A stretch of 64,000 nt of DNA from Hallerella sp964587155 (GTDB lineage: Bacteria > Fibrobacterota > Fibrobacteria > Fibrobacterales > Fibrobacteraceae): positions 13,262-77,261 of the forward strand of contig CAZPKF010000013.1 in the NCBI GenBank assembly GCA_964587155.1, in the 5' to 3' direction. Below, in pieces: positions 16,759-26,029 of this stretch. The translations under genes were made by a program, and so were the position numbers. A model generated the notes under the pieces. The model ran no database searches and was not told where the DNA came from. It saw only the letters and a list, made by a program, of their open reading frames with translations. The first letter of the stretch is position 1. Each line of letters starts with the position of its first letter.

Positions 16759-18672
16759 GTGCCCAGACCGAAGAAAAATGACGGTTCTTCCGTTCAATTG
16801 ATTTCCGATACGATTTCCCCCGACACCCCGATCCCGGATCTTTCCGCCTTGGGCGATTTGGCTCTTCCCATCACGTTTCCCGAAGACCGCACTGCTGAGC
16901 AAGCTTCCGAAGTCCAAGTGCAAAAGCGCCACCGCGGACGTCCGCGCAAGGTCCGTTCCGAAGAATCCGAAGTTTCTGCGCCCGTAAATTTGTCCGAACC
17001 GCAAGAGGTGCACGACCTCGAAATTCATTCCGAGGAAGCCGCCCCGGAAATTGCCGTTCCGACTTCAGAACTTTCCGGCGAACCCGTTATCACCGCCACG
17101 CCGGGAACCAGCGAACTTACCGAAGAAAATCAAGGTTCCCTTCCGAATGCAACGGAAAACGTCGACATGAATGCCGCAATGAACAATCCGGCACTGAACG
17201 CTCCCATGCCCGATGCCCCCTTTGGCAGCAATGGACAAAATCAGCGCCGTTACAACAATGGCGGCAACCGGAATTTTGATTACAACAATGCCCGCCACGG
17301 CAAATACAACAAATTCGGACGTGGCAAATACGGGCGGAACAACCGCTTTTTGCCTCAAGACGACATCCCCGACGACCAACTCCAAGCGCCGCCTGCCGAT
17401 CCGGAAAAAGTCGCCATCGCCATGCAGCGCTGGCGGGAATTGCGGAACACGCCCATGTTCGATCTCATCGAAAAGGCGACCGCGCTCAACATTCCCGATG
17501 TCAAGCACCTGCGGAAACAGGCGCTGATTTACAGGCTTTTGGCCGCCATTTCGGGTGAAGGCGCTCCGATTTATACAGAAGGTACGCTGGAAATCATGAA
17601 AGAAGGCTATGGGTTCTTGCGGAACGCCGACTTGAACTATTTGGCCGGACAAGACGATATTTACATCAGCCCCAATCAGATTCGCCGGTTCGAACTCAAG
17701 TCCGGAGATTCCATCACGGGGCTCGTACGCCAGCCGCGCGACAATGAACGCTATTTTGGACTGGCGCGCATCGACACCATCAACGGCGAAGATCCTTCAA
17801 AAGCAAAGCACCGCGTTCCTTTCGAATATTTGACTCCCATCCATCCTTATCAAAAATTGAACCTGGAATGGAAGCAAGACGAATACGCGACGCGGCTCAT
17901 GGAGCTTTTCGCCCCCATCGGCAAAGGCCAACGCAGCATTATTCTAGCGCCTCCGCGGACCGGTAAGACCGTCTTGTTGCAAAATATAGCCGGTGCTATC
18001 GCCCAGAATCATCCGGAAGTCAAACTGTTTGTACTTCTCATCGATGAACGCCCGGAAGAAGTGACCGATATGCGCCGCCACGTCAAGGGCGAAGTCATCG
18101 CTTCGACATTTGACGAACCGCCCGAACACCACACGCAAGTGGCCGACATCTTGTTGGAAAAGGCGAAACGCCTTGTCGAATACGGCAATGATGTCGTCAT
18201 TCTCCTCGATTCCATTACGCGTTTTGCCCGCGCGAACAACGTCGTCATTCCGCATTCCGGAAAAATTCTTTCCGGCGGTGTCGATGCTCTAGCCATGCAA
18301 CGCCCCAAACGCTTCTTTGGCGCGGCGCGGAAAATTGAAAATGGCGGTTCTTTGACCATCATCGGAACTGCCCTCATCGATACTGGCAGCCGCATGGACG
18401 AAGTTATTTTCGAAGAATTCAAGGGAACGGGCAACATGGAACTGGTCCTTGACCGCCGCATCGCCGAAAAACGCATTTGGCCGGCCATCGACATTTTCAA
18501 ATCGGGAACCCGCAAAGAGGAACTTCTCCTTTCAGAAGACACTCTCCGCCGCGTTTGGATTCTCCGCAAATATCTGCAGGAACAGACCTCAGTGGAAATC
18601 ATGGAATTCATGCGTGAAAAGCTTTCGAAAACAAAGACGAACGAAGATTTCTTGGCATCCATGAACAGCTAG
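16759..18672 (+). CDS. rho: Transcription termination factor Rho, extended form
   Basis: The RNA-dependent ATPase that ends transcription. The start is GTG with CAGGAGA just upstream. At 637 residues it is longer than E. coli Rho (419): a poorly conserved acidic, then Asn/Gly-rich segment (about 1-215, including FGRGKYGRNN) precedes the cold-shock RNA-binding domain (EGYGFLRNADLNYL). The catalytic part has the Walker A APPRTGKTVLLQNIA, LLIDERPEEVTDMRR, LLDSITRFARA and the C-terminal REKLSKTKTNEDFLASM. Long disordered insertions are known in Rho of other phyla and may promote condensation; that role here is inference. proC follows after eight bases. Confidence 0.96.
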   Translation: MPRPKKNDGSSVQLISDTISPDTPIPDLSALGDLALPITFPEDRTAEQASEVQVQKRHRGRPRKVRSEESEVSAPVNLSEPQEVHDLEIHSEEAAPEIAVPTSELSGEPVITATPGTSELTEENQGSLPNATENVDMNAAMNNPALNAPMPDAPFGSNGQNQRRYNNGGNRNFDYNNARHGKYNKFGRGKYGRNNRFLPQDDIPDDQLQAPPADPEKVAIAMQRWRELRNTPMFDLIEKATALNIPDVKHLRKQALIYRLLAAISGEGAPIYTEGTLEIMKEGYGFLRNADLNYLAGQDDIYISPNQIRRFELKSGDSITGLVRQPRDNERYFGLARIDTINGEDPSKAKHRVPFEYLTPIHPYQKLNLEWKQDEYATRLMELFAPIGKGQRSIILAPPRTGKTVLLQNIAGAIAQNHPEVKLFVLLIDERPEEVTDMRRHVKGEVIASTFDEPPEHHTQVADILLEKAKRLVEYGNDVVILLDSITRFARANNVVIPHSGKILSGGVDALAMQRPKRFFGAARKIENGGSLTIIGTALIDTGSRMDEVIFEEFKGTGNMELVLDRRIAEKRIWPAIDIFKSGTRKEELLLSEDTLRRVWILRKYLQEQTSVEIMEFMREKLSKTKTNEDFLASMNS

Positions 18673-18680
18673 GAGAAGTC

Positions 18681-19493
18681 ATGTCGAAAAAAATCGCATT
18701 TGCCGGAGCGGGAAACATGGGCGGAGCCATTCTCCGCGGCCTACTCGCATCTGGCTTCAATTCCAAGGACATTCTTTTTTACGAACCCTTTGATAAAACG
18801 GCGAAAGCCACCGAAGCGCTAGGCACCATCCGCTACGACGATTTCGGCAAGATGGCAAACGACGCAGACGTTTTGTTTCTTTGCGTCAAGCCTCAAATTT
18901 TCAAAGCGGTCGCCGGGGAATGGAACGAAAGCGCCAAAGGCAGCGTGAAGTCATCGCCAGAAATCATCTCCATCATGGCGGGAGTCCCCCGCAAAGCCAT
19001 TTTGGAAGCGCTGAATTTTCCCCATGGCGATGTCATCCGGGTGATGCCGAACCTTCCCCTGACCGTTGGCAAAGGCGCTATCGCCATTGCAACGGACGGC
19101 GTGTCTGACAGTTCCGTCAAAACGGCCGAAGCCTTGCTTTCGACAGTTGGTACAACGGTTCTCGTGGCGGAAAATCTCCTTGACGCAGTCACCGGACTTT
19201 CGGGCAGCGCTCCCGCTTATGTCTTTGAATTTATCGAAGGCCTTGTCCGCGGAGGGGTCAAAATGGGACTTTCCCGTGCGACAGCCCTGCAGCTGACTTT
19301 GGCGACAATCGAAGGCAGCGTGGAACTAGTTAAAAAATCCGGCAAGGACACTGGAGAACTTTCCGCCATGGTCTCTTCTCCGGCAGGTACGACCATCGCC
19401 GGCGTACAAGTCTTGGAAGATTCCGGATTCCGCGGAACCCTAATGCACACAGTGGAAGCCGCCACACTCCGCTCCCAGGCGTTGGGAAAATAA
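18681..19493 (+). CDS. proC: Pyrroline-5-carboxylate reductase
   Basis: Last step of proline synthesis: NAD(P)H reduction of P5C. The Rossmann motif GAGNMGGAI opens the 270-residue protein; LFLCVKPQ, VIRVMPNLPLTVGKGA, GLSGSAPAYVFEFIE and the C-terminal SPAGTTIAGVQVLEDSGFRG are all characteristic. AGGAG lies before the ATG. The gene sits eight bases after rho and 18 before the sigma-54 activator, so the three may be one transcript with no evident functional link. Confidence 0.96.
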   Translation: MSKKIAFAGAGNMGGAILRGLLASGFNSKDILFYEPFDKTAKATEALGTIRYDDFGKMANDADVLFLCVKPQIFKAVAGEWNESAKGSVKSSPEIISIMAGVPRKAILEALNFPHGDVIRVMPNLPLTVGKGAIAIATDGVSDSSVKTAEALLSTVGTTVLVAENLLDAVTGLSGSAPAYVFEFIEGLVRGGVKMGLSRATALQLTLATIEGSVELVKKSGKDTGELSAMVSSPAGTTIAGVQVLEDSGFRGTLMHTVEAATLRSQALGK

Positions 19494-19511
19494 ATCCGGT
19501 CGCCCTGCCCG

Positions 19512-20855
19512 ATGGCGAAAACGCGCATTTTATTCCTTTCCGAAGAAAACGAAATCGTTTCCTTTTTAGAAGACGTTCTGCGAAACGTGAACGGTTATGA
19601 AGTGCGCGAAACTTCCGAGCAAACCAAAGCCATTGAACTGTTCGGGGATTTTTCGCCGTTAATCGCAGTCATCAATCTAGACCGTCCTTATTCCGCCGAA
19701 TTTTTCAAATCTTTAAAAAAAGACTTCCCCAATACCTGCCTGTTGGGGTTTGCCCAAAAAACGGAAAGCGTAGACAACTCCATCCGAAATTGTTTTGACA
19801 AGATTCTCAGCCACGACGAATTGCGTGTCCGTTTCATGACGGAAATTCTCGATTTTCAAAAGCAATCGGCGCTCTTTTCTTCGATAAGCGGAGCCATTCG
19901 GAAAATTGTAGGACACAGCCGCCTCGTGGAAAATATGGTCGAAACAATCTTTAAGGCGATTCGCAGCAAAGGGGCGACTGTTCTCATTCAAGGGGAATCC
20001 GGAACGGGAAAAGAACTGGTCGCCAAGGCAATCGCCTCCGCATCGAGCAATTTGGTCTCAGTCAATTGCAGTGCCATCAGTGAAAATCTGTTTGAAAGCG
20101 AGTTGTTCGGACATGCCCGCGGAGCATTCACCGGAGCCTTGGGCGACAGAAAGGGCCTTTTCGAAGTAGCGAATGGAGGTGTTCTCTTTTTAGACGAAGT
20201 CGGAGACATTCCCCTTTCCATGCAGGCCAAATTGCTGCGTACTCTCCAAGAGGGTGAAATTCGCCCAGTCGGTTCCAATGAAACGAAAAAAGTCAAAGTT
20301 CAAATCATCGCCGCGACAAATCACGATTTGCAAGACGATTCCGAAAAAGGGCTTTTCCGCAAAGATTTATATTACCGTCTCAACGTGATTCCCATTTATG
20401 TGCCTCCTCTCCGCGAGCGCAAAGAAGACATTCCGGAACTGGCCCGGCATTTTATCCGGGAATACGCCCTGCCCACCCATCCGAATCCCCGCCTTTCGGA
20501 AGCCACGTTGAAAAAACTTTGCCTTTATGATTGGCCCGGCAATATCCGGGAATTGGAAAACGCCATCCACCGCGCCCTGGTACTCATGGACGGAGACGAA
20601 ATTTCCCCAGAGCATCTATTCCCTTCGCCAATTCGCTCCCTTCCAGAAATTCCCTTTCACAATTGGGCTTCTGTCGGTTACAAAGAATTTCAAACCTTGC
20701 AAAAAAACATGGAGCGCGATTTCATCATCGCCAAACTCAAGGAAAACGATGGTTCCGTGACAAAGACGGCGAAATTGCTGGGAATGCAACGTCCGGCGCT
20801 TTACGCCCATGCAGCCCGCATCGGGCTCGATATCAAGTCCATCCGTGAAAAATGA
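19512..20855 (+). CDS. Sigma-54-dependent transcriptional activator (NtrC family)
   Basis: A 447-residue enhancer-binding protein. Residues 1-130 resemble a response-regulator receiver (RILFLSEENEIVSF, LIAVINLDRPYS) but the phosphoacceptor is ambiguous: Asp is one or two places from the usual position relative to the Pro. The AAA+ domain (about 140-370) is complete: Walker A GESGTGKE, the sigma-54 contact loop GAFTGA, Walker B VLFLDEVGDI and the Arg finger region FRKDLYYRLNV. The C-terminus is a Fis-type helix-turn-helix (VTKTAKLLGMQRPALYAHA). No histidine kinase gene is adjacent, so the input signal is unknown. Confidence 0.9.
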   Translation: MAKTRILFLSEENEIVSFLEDVLRNVNGYEVRETSEQTKAIELFGDFSPLIAVINLDRPYSAEFFKSLKKDFPNTCLLGFAQKTESVDNSIRNCFDKILSHDELRVRFMTEILDFQKQSALFSSISGAIRKIVGHSRLVENMVETIFKAIRSKGATVLIQGESGTGKELVAKAIASASSNLVSVNCSAISENLFESELFGHARGAFTGALGDRKGLFEVANGGVLFLDEVGDIPLSMQAKLLRTLQEGEIRPVGSNETKKVKVQIIAATNHDLQDDSEKGLFRKDLYYRLNVIPIYVPPLRERKEDIPELARHFIREYALPTHPNPRLSEATLKKLCLYDWPGNIRELENAIHRALVLMDGDEISPEHLFPSPIRSLPEIPFHNWASVGYKEFQTLQKNMERDFIIAKLKENDGSVTKTAKLLGMQRPALYAHAARIGLDIKSIREK

Positions 20856-21770
20856 TCATTCACGGGAAATGCGGTATCCCAAATTTTCCAGTCGATGCAA
20901 CACGTTGTCGTTTCTTCTGACAAGATGGGCCGCCCCTACAACGACAAAGACTTTCTCCCCCGCGACCGAAAGCGAGTCCACGCTGTGAGCCATCTTTTCA
21001 TTGCGGTCCGTGTAAATTTTTTTCTCGTAAACATCTTCTGAATTTCCCTCATCCAAAAGGGTTCTCAATTTGCCGACATCACCGCATTTCCAAGCGTTTG
21101 CAATAGCCGGAATCAAAGAGTCTGCTGAGGCAATTTCGTCAAGGGTCCTTTTTAAATATTCAACCCCCAAAGAATCTCCATCGCCTGCAAAAACGTCAAC
21201 TTGCTCTTGGGGCGTTTCGATGGGATAAATCTTTTTTTTGCGGTCCTCGGCCCAGGCAAGCATTTCAAGGTCAATGCCAAAACTTCCAGAAAGCCCGGAA
21301 CGTTCCATCGCTACGGCAGAAAGCGAGAGCGCCACCATCCAAGGTCGGAAATTTTCAAGCGTCTGCATGGGGATTCCAAATGTTCGGGCGACAGAATCTA
21401 CCGCAGAGAAGAGTTCTGGGGGCAATACAGATGACAAACTCGTCCCCATGGGCATCATTCCCTTTTTAATAAAAAGGGTTTGGGCATCCTCTTTCGTTTC
21501 TTCTTTGTTTATGTCGAGTTCCGCCGCCAAAACCGTCGACTCTTCGAACGCAGAATCGATAATCGACGGCAATGGGTAAAAAGAGGAATCCGCCAAATGA
21601 ATGCTGCCCAAAAGCCAAATGACCCTGTCCTCTTTTTCCGCTTTCCAAAGGAAAAGCTTTTCGCCGCAGGCGGCATCTTTAAAATATACCTCATCCGTTT
21701 CTAAGCGCGTTCCCGCACACGCCACAAGGAAAATCACCAGGCAAAGATTTACTATCCGTTTCCACGTCAT
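20856..21770 (-). CDS. TraB/GumN-family lipoprotein
   Basis: 304 residues with a lipoprotein signal (VIFLVACAGTR, Cys at about residue 18). The TraB/PrgY/GumN family features are present: an N-terminal LLGSIHLADSSFYPL (the GxxH motif), EELD-like VLAAELD, and a C-terminal VVVGAAHLVRRND (the second GxxH). Some members of this superfamily are metalloproteases related to Tiki; the paired GxxH sites here keep that possibility, but activity is untested. It abuts the sigma-54 regulator gene tail to tail and starts three bases from the ABC ATPase stop. Confidence 0.78.
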   Translation of the reverse strand: MTWKRIVNLCLVIFLVACAGTRLETDEVYFKDAACGEKLFLWKAEKEDRVIWLLGSIHLADSSFYPLPSIIDSAFEESTVLAAELDINKEETKEDAQTLFIKKGMMPMGTSLSSVLPPELFSAVDSVARTFGIPMQTLENFRPWMVALSLSAVAMERSGLSGSFGIDLEMLAWAEDRKKKIYPIETPQEQVDVFAGDGDSLGVEYLKRTLDEIASADSLIPAIANAWKCGDVGKLRTLLDEGNSEDVYEKKIYTDRNEKMAHSVDSLSVAGEKVFVVVGAAHLVRRNDNVLHRLENLGYRISRE

Positions 21771-21773
21771 CCT

Positions 21774-22496
21774 TTATCCCTCGTAAGCCCAATTCAAAAA
21801 AGAATCCTCCAATGCCGCAGGAGAATTTTCCGACACAAATCCTTTGCCGTTCAATGCGATAATCCTATCGGAGAATTGCATCGCCTTTTCGACATGATGC
21901 GTCGAAAGCAACACGGCAACGCCTTTTTCACGGGCAAGTCTTTTCAAGTAACGAAAAAGATGGAGAATGTTGGGAACATCCAAAAAAGCAGTCGGTTCGT
22001 CCAACAACAAAAGCTTCGGTTCCGAAGCGACCGCCCGCGCCACAAAGATGCGGGAACGTTCTCCATCCGAAAGCGTTTGCAACATCCGATGCGCAAAATT
22101 CGCCATGCCGACATCTTCAAGCGCCAAATCGATGGCTCTTTCGTCCGCAGCGTTCCGCTTATCGAGAAATCCTGAAAAGGGAATCCTCCCCAACGAGACG
22201 AATTCCCGGACGGTCATTCCATACGGCAAATTGAGATGCGTAAAAACAGAAGCCACTTGAGCGGCCCTCTGGCGCACGCTCCAATTTTCAAAGGGGATTC
22301 CGCATAAACGAAGCGTTCCATTCAACGGCGGAATGAGCCCGGCGAAGCATTTCAAAAGGGAACTCTTCCCCGTTCCGTTTGGACCAATTAACGACACCAG
22401 CTCTCCGGCGTTCAACGTCAAATCCGCAGCAGAAAACAGGGGTCTTGTGTAACCCACAGAAAATTTCCGCGCATCAAGAATCACGTCAGCAGCCAT
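21774..22496 (-). CDS. ABC importer ATPase (FecE/BtuD type)
   Basis: Energises uptake of iron-siderophore, haem or cobalamin. Walker A GPNGTGKSS, signature LSDGERSR (the LSGGQ variant), Walker B LLLLDEPTAFLD and the H-loop STHHVEKAM are all visible. The start is set at the ATG 22496 (MAADVILDARK), which overlaps the end of the permease by 11 bases, typical of coupled translation; a longer reading would intrude further into the permease. About 240 residues. No substrate-binding protein or TonB receptor gene lies in the window, so the cargo is unknown. Confidence 0.9.
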   Translation of the reverse strand: MAADVILDARKFSVGYTRPLFSAADLTLNAGELVSLIGPNGTGKSSLLKCFAGLIPPLNGTLRLCGIPFENWSVRQRAAQVASVFTHLNLPYGMTVREFVSLGRIPFSGFLDKRNAADERAIDLALEDVGMANFAHRMLQTLSDGERSRIFVARAVASEPKLLLLDEPTAFLDVPNILHLFRYLKRLAREKGVAVLLSTHHVEKAMQFSDRIIALNGKGFVSENSPAALEDSFLNWAYEG

Positions 22497-23457
22497 CACT
22501 CCCCCGTCGTGTGCGGAGAAAAATCCAAAGTACGATAGGCGCACCAAAAAGACTGGTCACGCTGGAAAGCGGAATTCGGGGAACGAGTCCTGAGACCAAC
22601 GCCAACGACGCCCCCACCAACGCCGAAGCGGGCATCAAAACACGGTGGTTCGAAGAACGAAAAATCCCATAAGCGATGTGGGGAGACGCAAGTCCCAAAA
22701 AACCGATGGGGCCGCAATAGACTGTCGCCGCCGCCGAAAGAAGGCTTGCACCGAACAGGGCGACCATGCGAAACACGCGCACGTTCACGCCCAACGACTT
22801 TGCAAAATCCTCTCCGACTTGAGCTGCATTCAAATAGCGCACAGAGGCTCCACACAGCAAAAGTCCAATGAGCGTTGCAAAAGCAAAAGCGGGCAAATCA
22901 TCAAGTGACAGACGCGAAAAGGACCCGAGCCCCCATGAAACAAATCCGCGGAGCGCTTCTGAAGAACTTGTCGCCATCAAAAAAGAGACGATGGCGTCGA
23001 CAAAATACCCGAGCATCAGCCCGACAATCAAGAGCGAAACGGATCTTGCGATAAATCTTGAAGCGAACAGCACCAGCAGAACAACGCCGAAGGCTCCCAT
23101 TGCGGCACAGGGAACAACGCCCAGAGTCCCGCCGAACCCCGCCAAAAGCACCATCGCAACGCCCAAGTTCGCCCCTGAACTGACTCCGAGCACAAATGGT
23201 CCCGCCAAAGGATTCCTGAATACACTTTGCAAAACAAGTCCGGCGACAGCCAAGGAAAATCCAGAAAATACGGCAGCCGATAGTTTGGGAATCCGGATTT
23301 GCCATACGATGTCCGCCACATAGCGATTCTCCGTTTCCCCAAAGGCAGCCAAAATTTCTGAAAAATTCAAATTCGCAGGCCCTGAAAAAAGAGTCACGCC
23401 TGCAAAAAAGGCGACAACCACCGCCAGAATGCAAAATCCGGCAAAGGTCCGCCGCAC
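22486..23457 (-). CDS. FecCD-family ABC permease
   Basis: A 323-residue membrane protein with about ten hydrophobic segments. Family landmarks: RIPKLSAAVFSGFSLAVAGLVLQ near the N-terminus (RlPR-like block), NPLAGPFVLGVSSGANLG, and GPIGFLGLASPHIAYG, the loop that contacts the ATPase. This family imports ferric siderophores, haem or vitamin B12 across the inner membrane. It overlaps the ATPase and begins six bases after the stop of a secreted protein, so all three are co-transcribed. Confidence 0.92.
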   Translation of the reverse strand: MRRTFAGFCILAVVVAFFAGVTLFSGPANLNFSEILAAFGETENRYVADIVWQIRIPKLSAAVFSGFSLAVAGLVLQSVFRNPLAGPFVLGVSSGANLGVAMVLLAGFGGTLGVVPCAAMGAFGVVLLVLFASRFIARSVSLLIVGLMLGYFVDAIVSFLMATSSSEALRGFVSWGLGSFSRLSLDDLPAFAFATLIGLLLCGASVRYLNAAQVGEDFAKSLGVNVRVFRMVALFGASLLSAAATVYCGPIGFLGLASPHIAYGIFRSSNHRVLMPASALVGASLALVSGLVPRIPLSSVTSLFGAPIVLWIFLRTRRGSDGC

Positions 23458-23463
23458 AGTGCC

Positions 23464-24249
23464 CTACTTATCGTTGACGTTCAACACGGACTTCGACTTG
23501 GGCGCGTTTTTGTCCGTTTCGCGCAAATACACTTCGGGAGCGACTTGATCGAATCCTTGCAACGCGTTCAACCAGTTGTCGTTCAAATCGCGAAATTCGA
23601 TTTTCATCAAGTGATAATTGAATTTGTCCCCGTCTATTTTGAACTGAATGAAGTCCCAACGGACAACGCCGCGATCCTTGAACACTTCGCGGGTGACAAT
23701 CGTCGAATCGTTTTCAAAACGGTACCGGGCGCGGTAAGTGTATTCGCCCGTCATCTGATAACGGCCCGAATCCGAATACGTCCGCGTAGTCCCCATCAGC
23801 GTATCGTTCATCAAAAATTTCAATTCTGCATCGCGAAATGCGTGACCGTGCGAAAGGATGGGAGTTCTCCAGTTGCCGACGACCATTTCTTTTTTTGATT
23901 TCTGATAAACGGTATCCACTTTCCACGAGTCAAAATTGCTCTTGTCGTATTTGGCACGGGGAACGTAACTTCCCGATTGCAACGCCGCACGGACGCTGTC
24001 CGCTTTCACTTTGGCGACGCTGTCGGAATTGGCTTTTTGCGCTCCCGCTTCAAGGGCCGCCGAAATGGAATCCATTTTCGCCTGGATCAATTTGCCAAAA
24101 TCTCCGGGCCCCCGGGTCGATATCGGAGAAGAGGTCTGGGTTTCCGGGCTTACAGGGGTAGAAGCCGCCGGAACGGGCACCTGGGCAAAAGCCAGACTGG
24201 AACACAGAAAGAGGGATACGGCGAAAAGACTGCGATGCATTTGCTTCAA
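23464..24249 (-). CDS. Secreted protein co-transcribed with ABC importer
   Basis: A 261-residue product. The TTG at 24249 is the likely start because AAGGAGG stands seven bases before it; the first ATG is only three codons later and too far from that site. A signal peptide (HRSLFAVSLFLCSSLAFAQ) is followed by a Pro/Ser/Thr-rich linker, an Ala-rich helix and a beta-rich C-terminal domain (about residues 110-240: WRTPILSHGHAFRDAELKF and on). No binding-protein motif is recognisable, and I do not propose it as the missing solute-binding protein without more evidence. It heads the importer operon. Confidence 0.55.
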   Translation of the reverse strand: MKQMHRSLFAVSLFLCSSLAFAQVPVPAASTPVSPETQTSSPISTRGPGDFGKLIQAKMDSISAALEAGAQKANSDSVAKVKADSVRAALQSGSYVPRAKYDKSNFDSWKVDTVYQKSKKEMVVGNWRTPILSHGHAFRDAELKFLMNDTLMGTTRTYSDSGRYQMTGEYTYRARYRFENDSTIVTREVFKDRGVVRWDFIQFKIDGDKFNYHLMKIEFRDLNDNWLNALQGFDQVAPEVYLRETDKNAPKSKSVLNVNDK

Positions 24250-24449
24250 AAGAAAACCTCCTTAAAAATCTAATAAAAAGTTGGCTTAAAATCTCACGGG
24301 CCTTTCAAATTTGCTCATTTTAAGGAAATCCACCCCAAAAAACGGAGCTTTTCCGTGCGCAAACAGTATTTGTTTGAATTCAGCGCGCCTTGCCCGCTTC
24401 CCGTGGGCGTTTCAAAAAAAATGTTTTAAAAACTCTTCCGGATAATAGG

Positions 24450-24457
24450 TAAATTTG
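24450..24457 (+). promoter_or_regulatory. Predicted -10 element for leaderless nspC
   Basis: TAAATTTG matches TAnnTTTG and is followed by four bases (CGGC) and the ATG, the same geometry as ligA, recG and the trp leader. No Shine-Dalgarno sequence is present. Confidence 0.5.
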
Positions 24458-24461
24458 CGGC

Positions 24462-25589
24462 ATGATTGATTATTCCCAAGTGCCCAGTCCATGCTACGTG
24501 CTCGAAGAAAGCCGGCTTATTCGAAATTTGGAAATTTTGAAATATGTTGAAGAATGCGCCGACGTGAAAATCATCTGCGCGTTGAAAGGCTACAGTCTGT
24601 GGAGCACGTTTCCCCTACTAGGCAAATACCTGGCAGGCGCTACGGCTTCTAGCCTGAACGAAGCGAAACTCGCCCGCGAAGAAATGAACAAAGAAGTCCA
24701 CGTTTTCGCTCCCGTTTACAGCGACGAAGAAATCGATGAAATCCTTTCGCTAGCCGACCACATCACATTCAACAGCTTCGGTCAATGGATGCGTTTCCGG
24801 GAGAAAACCCTTTCCATGGGAAAAAGCGCTGGCATCCGCGTCAACCCGGAGTTTTCCTCTGTCGAAACGGACCTTTACAATCCCTGTGGCAGATATTCAA
24901 GACTAGGAGTTACCCAAAAAGAATTTCGCGAAGACCTTTTGAACGGAATCGAAGGCCTCCACTTCCACGCGTTGTGCGAACAAAACGCCGATGCGCTCGA
25001 AGCTGTTCTCGTCAATTTCGAAGAGCGCTTTGGCAAATGGATTCCCCAAATGAAATGGGTGAACTTTGGCGGTGGGCATCACATCACCCGTGAAGATTAC
25101 GATGTAGAACGCCTAATCCGAATCTTGAAGGATTTCCACAAACGCCATCCGGGCCTAGAAATCATTTTGGAACCGGGCGAAGCAGTGGGCTGGCAAACCG
25201 GTGAACTGGTTTCTACGGTCGAAGATATCGTGCACAATGAAAAAGACATCGCCATTTTGAACGTTTCCGTCAGCGCGCATATGCCGGATTGCCTGGAAAT
25301 GCCTTACCGCCCCGTGGTGCTCGGAGCCGGAATGCCCGGCGAAAAACCGTTTGAATACCGACTGGGCGGCGACACGTGCCTCGCGGGCGACATCATCGGG
25401 GATTATTCGTTCGACAAACCACTCCAAATCGGCGATAAAATCGTCTTTTTCGACATGATTCATTACACAATGGTCAAAACGACTTTTTTCAACGGAGTTA
25501 AACACCCTGACATTGGCATCTGGACTCCAAACGGTCAATTTCAAAGCGTACGCCGCTTCACCTACAGGCAATACAAGGAAATGTTATGA
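24462..25589 (+). CDS. nspC: Carboxynorspermidine/carboxyspermidine decarboxylase
   Basis: PLP enzyme that decarboxylates carboxyspermidine or carboxynorspermidine in the alternative polyamine route. The alanine-racemase-type fold-III barrel is evident: the PLP Lys is in IICALKGYSLWSTFP (about residue 41), followed by GIRVNPEFSSVETDLYNPCGRYSRLG, LHFHALCEQNAD, WVNFGGGHHITR, the EPGEAVGW loop, and GDTCLAGDIIGDY with the substrate-site Cys from the other subunit. The 375-residue length is normal. The partner carboxyspermidine dehydrogenase is not in the window. Its last four bases overlap tsaE (ATGA). Confidence 0.93.
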   Translation: MIDYSQVPSPCYVLEESRLIRNLEILKYVEECADVKIICALKGYSLWSTFPLLGKYLAGATASSLNEAKLAREEMNKEVHVFAPVYSDEEIDEILSLADHITFNSFGQWMRFREKTLSMGKSAGIRVNPEFSSVETDLYNPCGRYSRLGVTQKEFREDLLNGIEGLHFHALCEQNADALEAVLVNFEERFGKWIPQMKWVNFGGGHHITREDYDVERLIRILKDFHKRHPGLEIILEPGEAVGWQTGELVSTVEDIVHNEKDIAILNVSVSAHMPDCLEMPYRPVVLGAGMPGEKPFEYRLGGDTCLAGDIIGDYSFDKPLQIGDKIVFFDMIHYTMVKTTFFNGVKHPDIGIWTPNGQFQSVRRFTYRQYKEML

Positions 25590-26029
25590 GTCCGGATTCA
25601 TCTTCTGTCGTCACGACCCATTCCGAAGAAGAAACGTTCGCCTGGGCGGAAAATTTTGCGAAGACGCTTTTGCCAGGATCGGTCATTGCGTTGAATGGAA
25701 CTCTCGGAGCCGGAAAGACGGTCGTCAGCCGAGGCATCTGCAAAGGGTTGGGCTTTGAAGGGCAAGTCAATTCCCCAACGTACACGCTCGTGCATGAATA
25801 TCCGAACCCGAACGGAATGCCCATTTTCCATTTGGACCTTTACCGGCTGCCGCCCCATGCGGACCTCGAAGAAATCGGAGTCGATTATTACATGGCCAAA
25901 GACGGAGTCACGCTCATCGAATGGCCGGAACGCCTAGAAGAGGACTCCGCGGTCACGCACCGCCTGCAGATCGAAATTTTAAAAGACGAGACGCGTCGAA
26001 TTACCGTCGAAACTATTTCGAAACGCTAG
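25586..26029 (+). CDS. tsaE: tRNA t6A biosynthesis ATPase TsaE
   Basis: Small P-loop ATPase that works with TsaB/TsaD to form N6-threonylcarbamoyladenosine at position 37 of ANN-decoding tRNAs. The 147-residue chain has Walker A LNGTLGAGKTVVSRG, SPTYTLVHEY, FHLDLYRL and the conserved LIEWPERLE. The start ATG overlaps the nspC stop. Its 3' end overlaps the convergent membrane protein gene by 17 bases. Confidence 0.93.
   Translation: MSPDSSSVVTTHSEEETFAWAENFAKTLLPGSVIALNGTLGAGKTVVSRGICKGLGFEGQVNSPTYTLVHEYPNPNGMPIFHLDLYRLPPHADLEEIGVDYYMAKDGVTLIEWPERLEEDSAVTHRLQIEILKDETRRITVETISKR

Noticed and set aside
24250..24449. Cobalamin or other riboswitch between the importer operon and nspC
   Set aside because: I searched for B12-box and similar conserved elements by eye and found none; only a GC-rich imperfect hairpin near 24390-24415 is visible.
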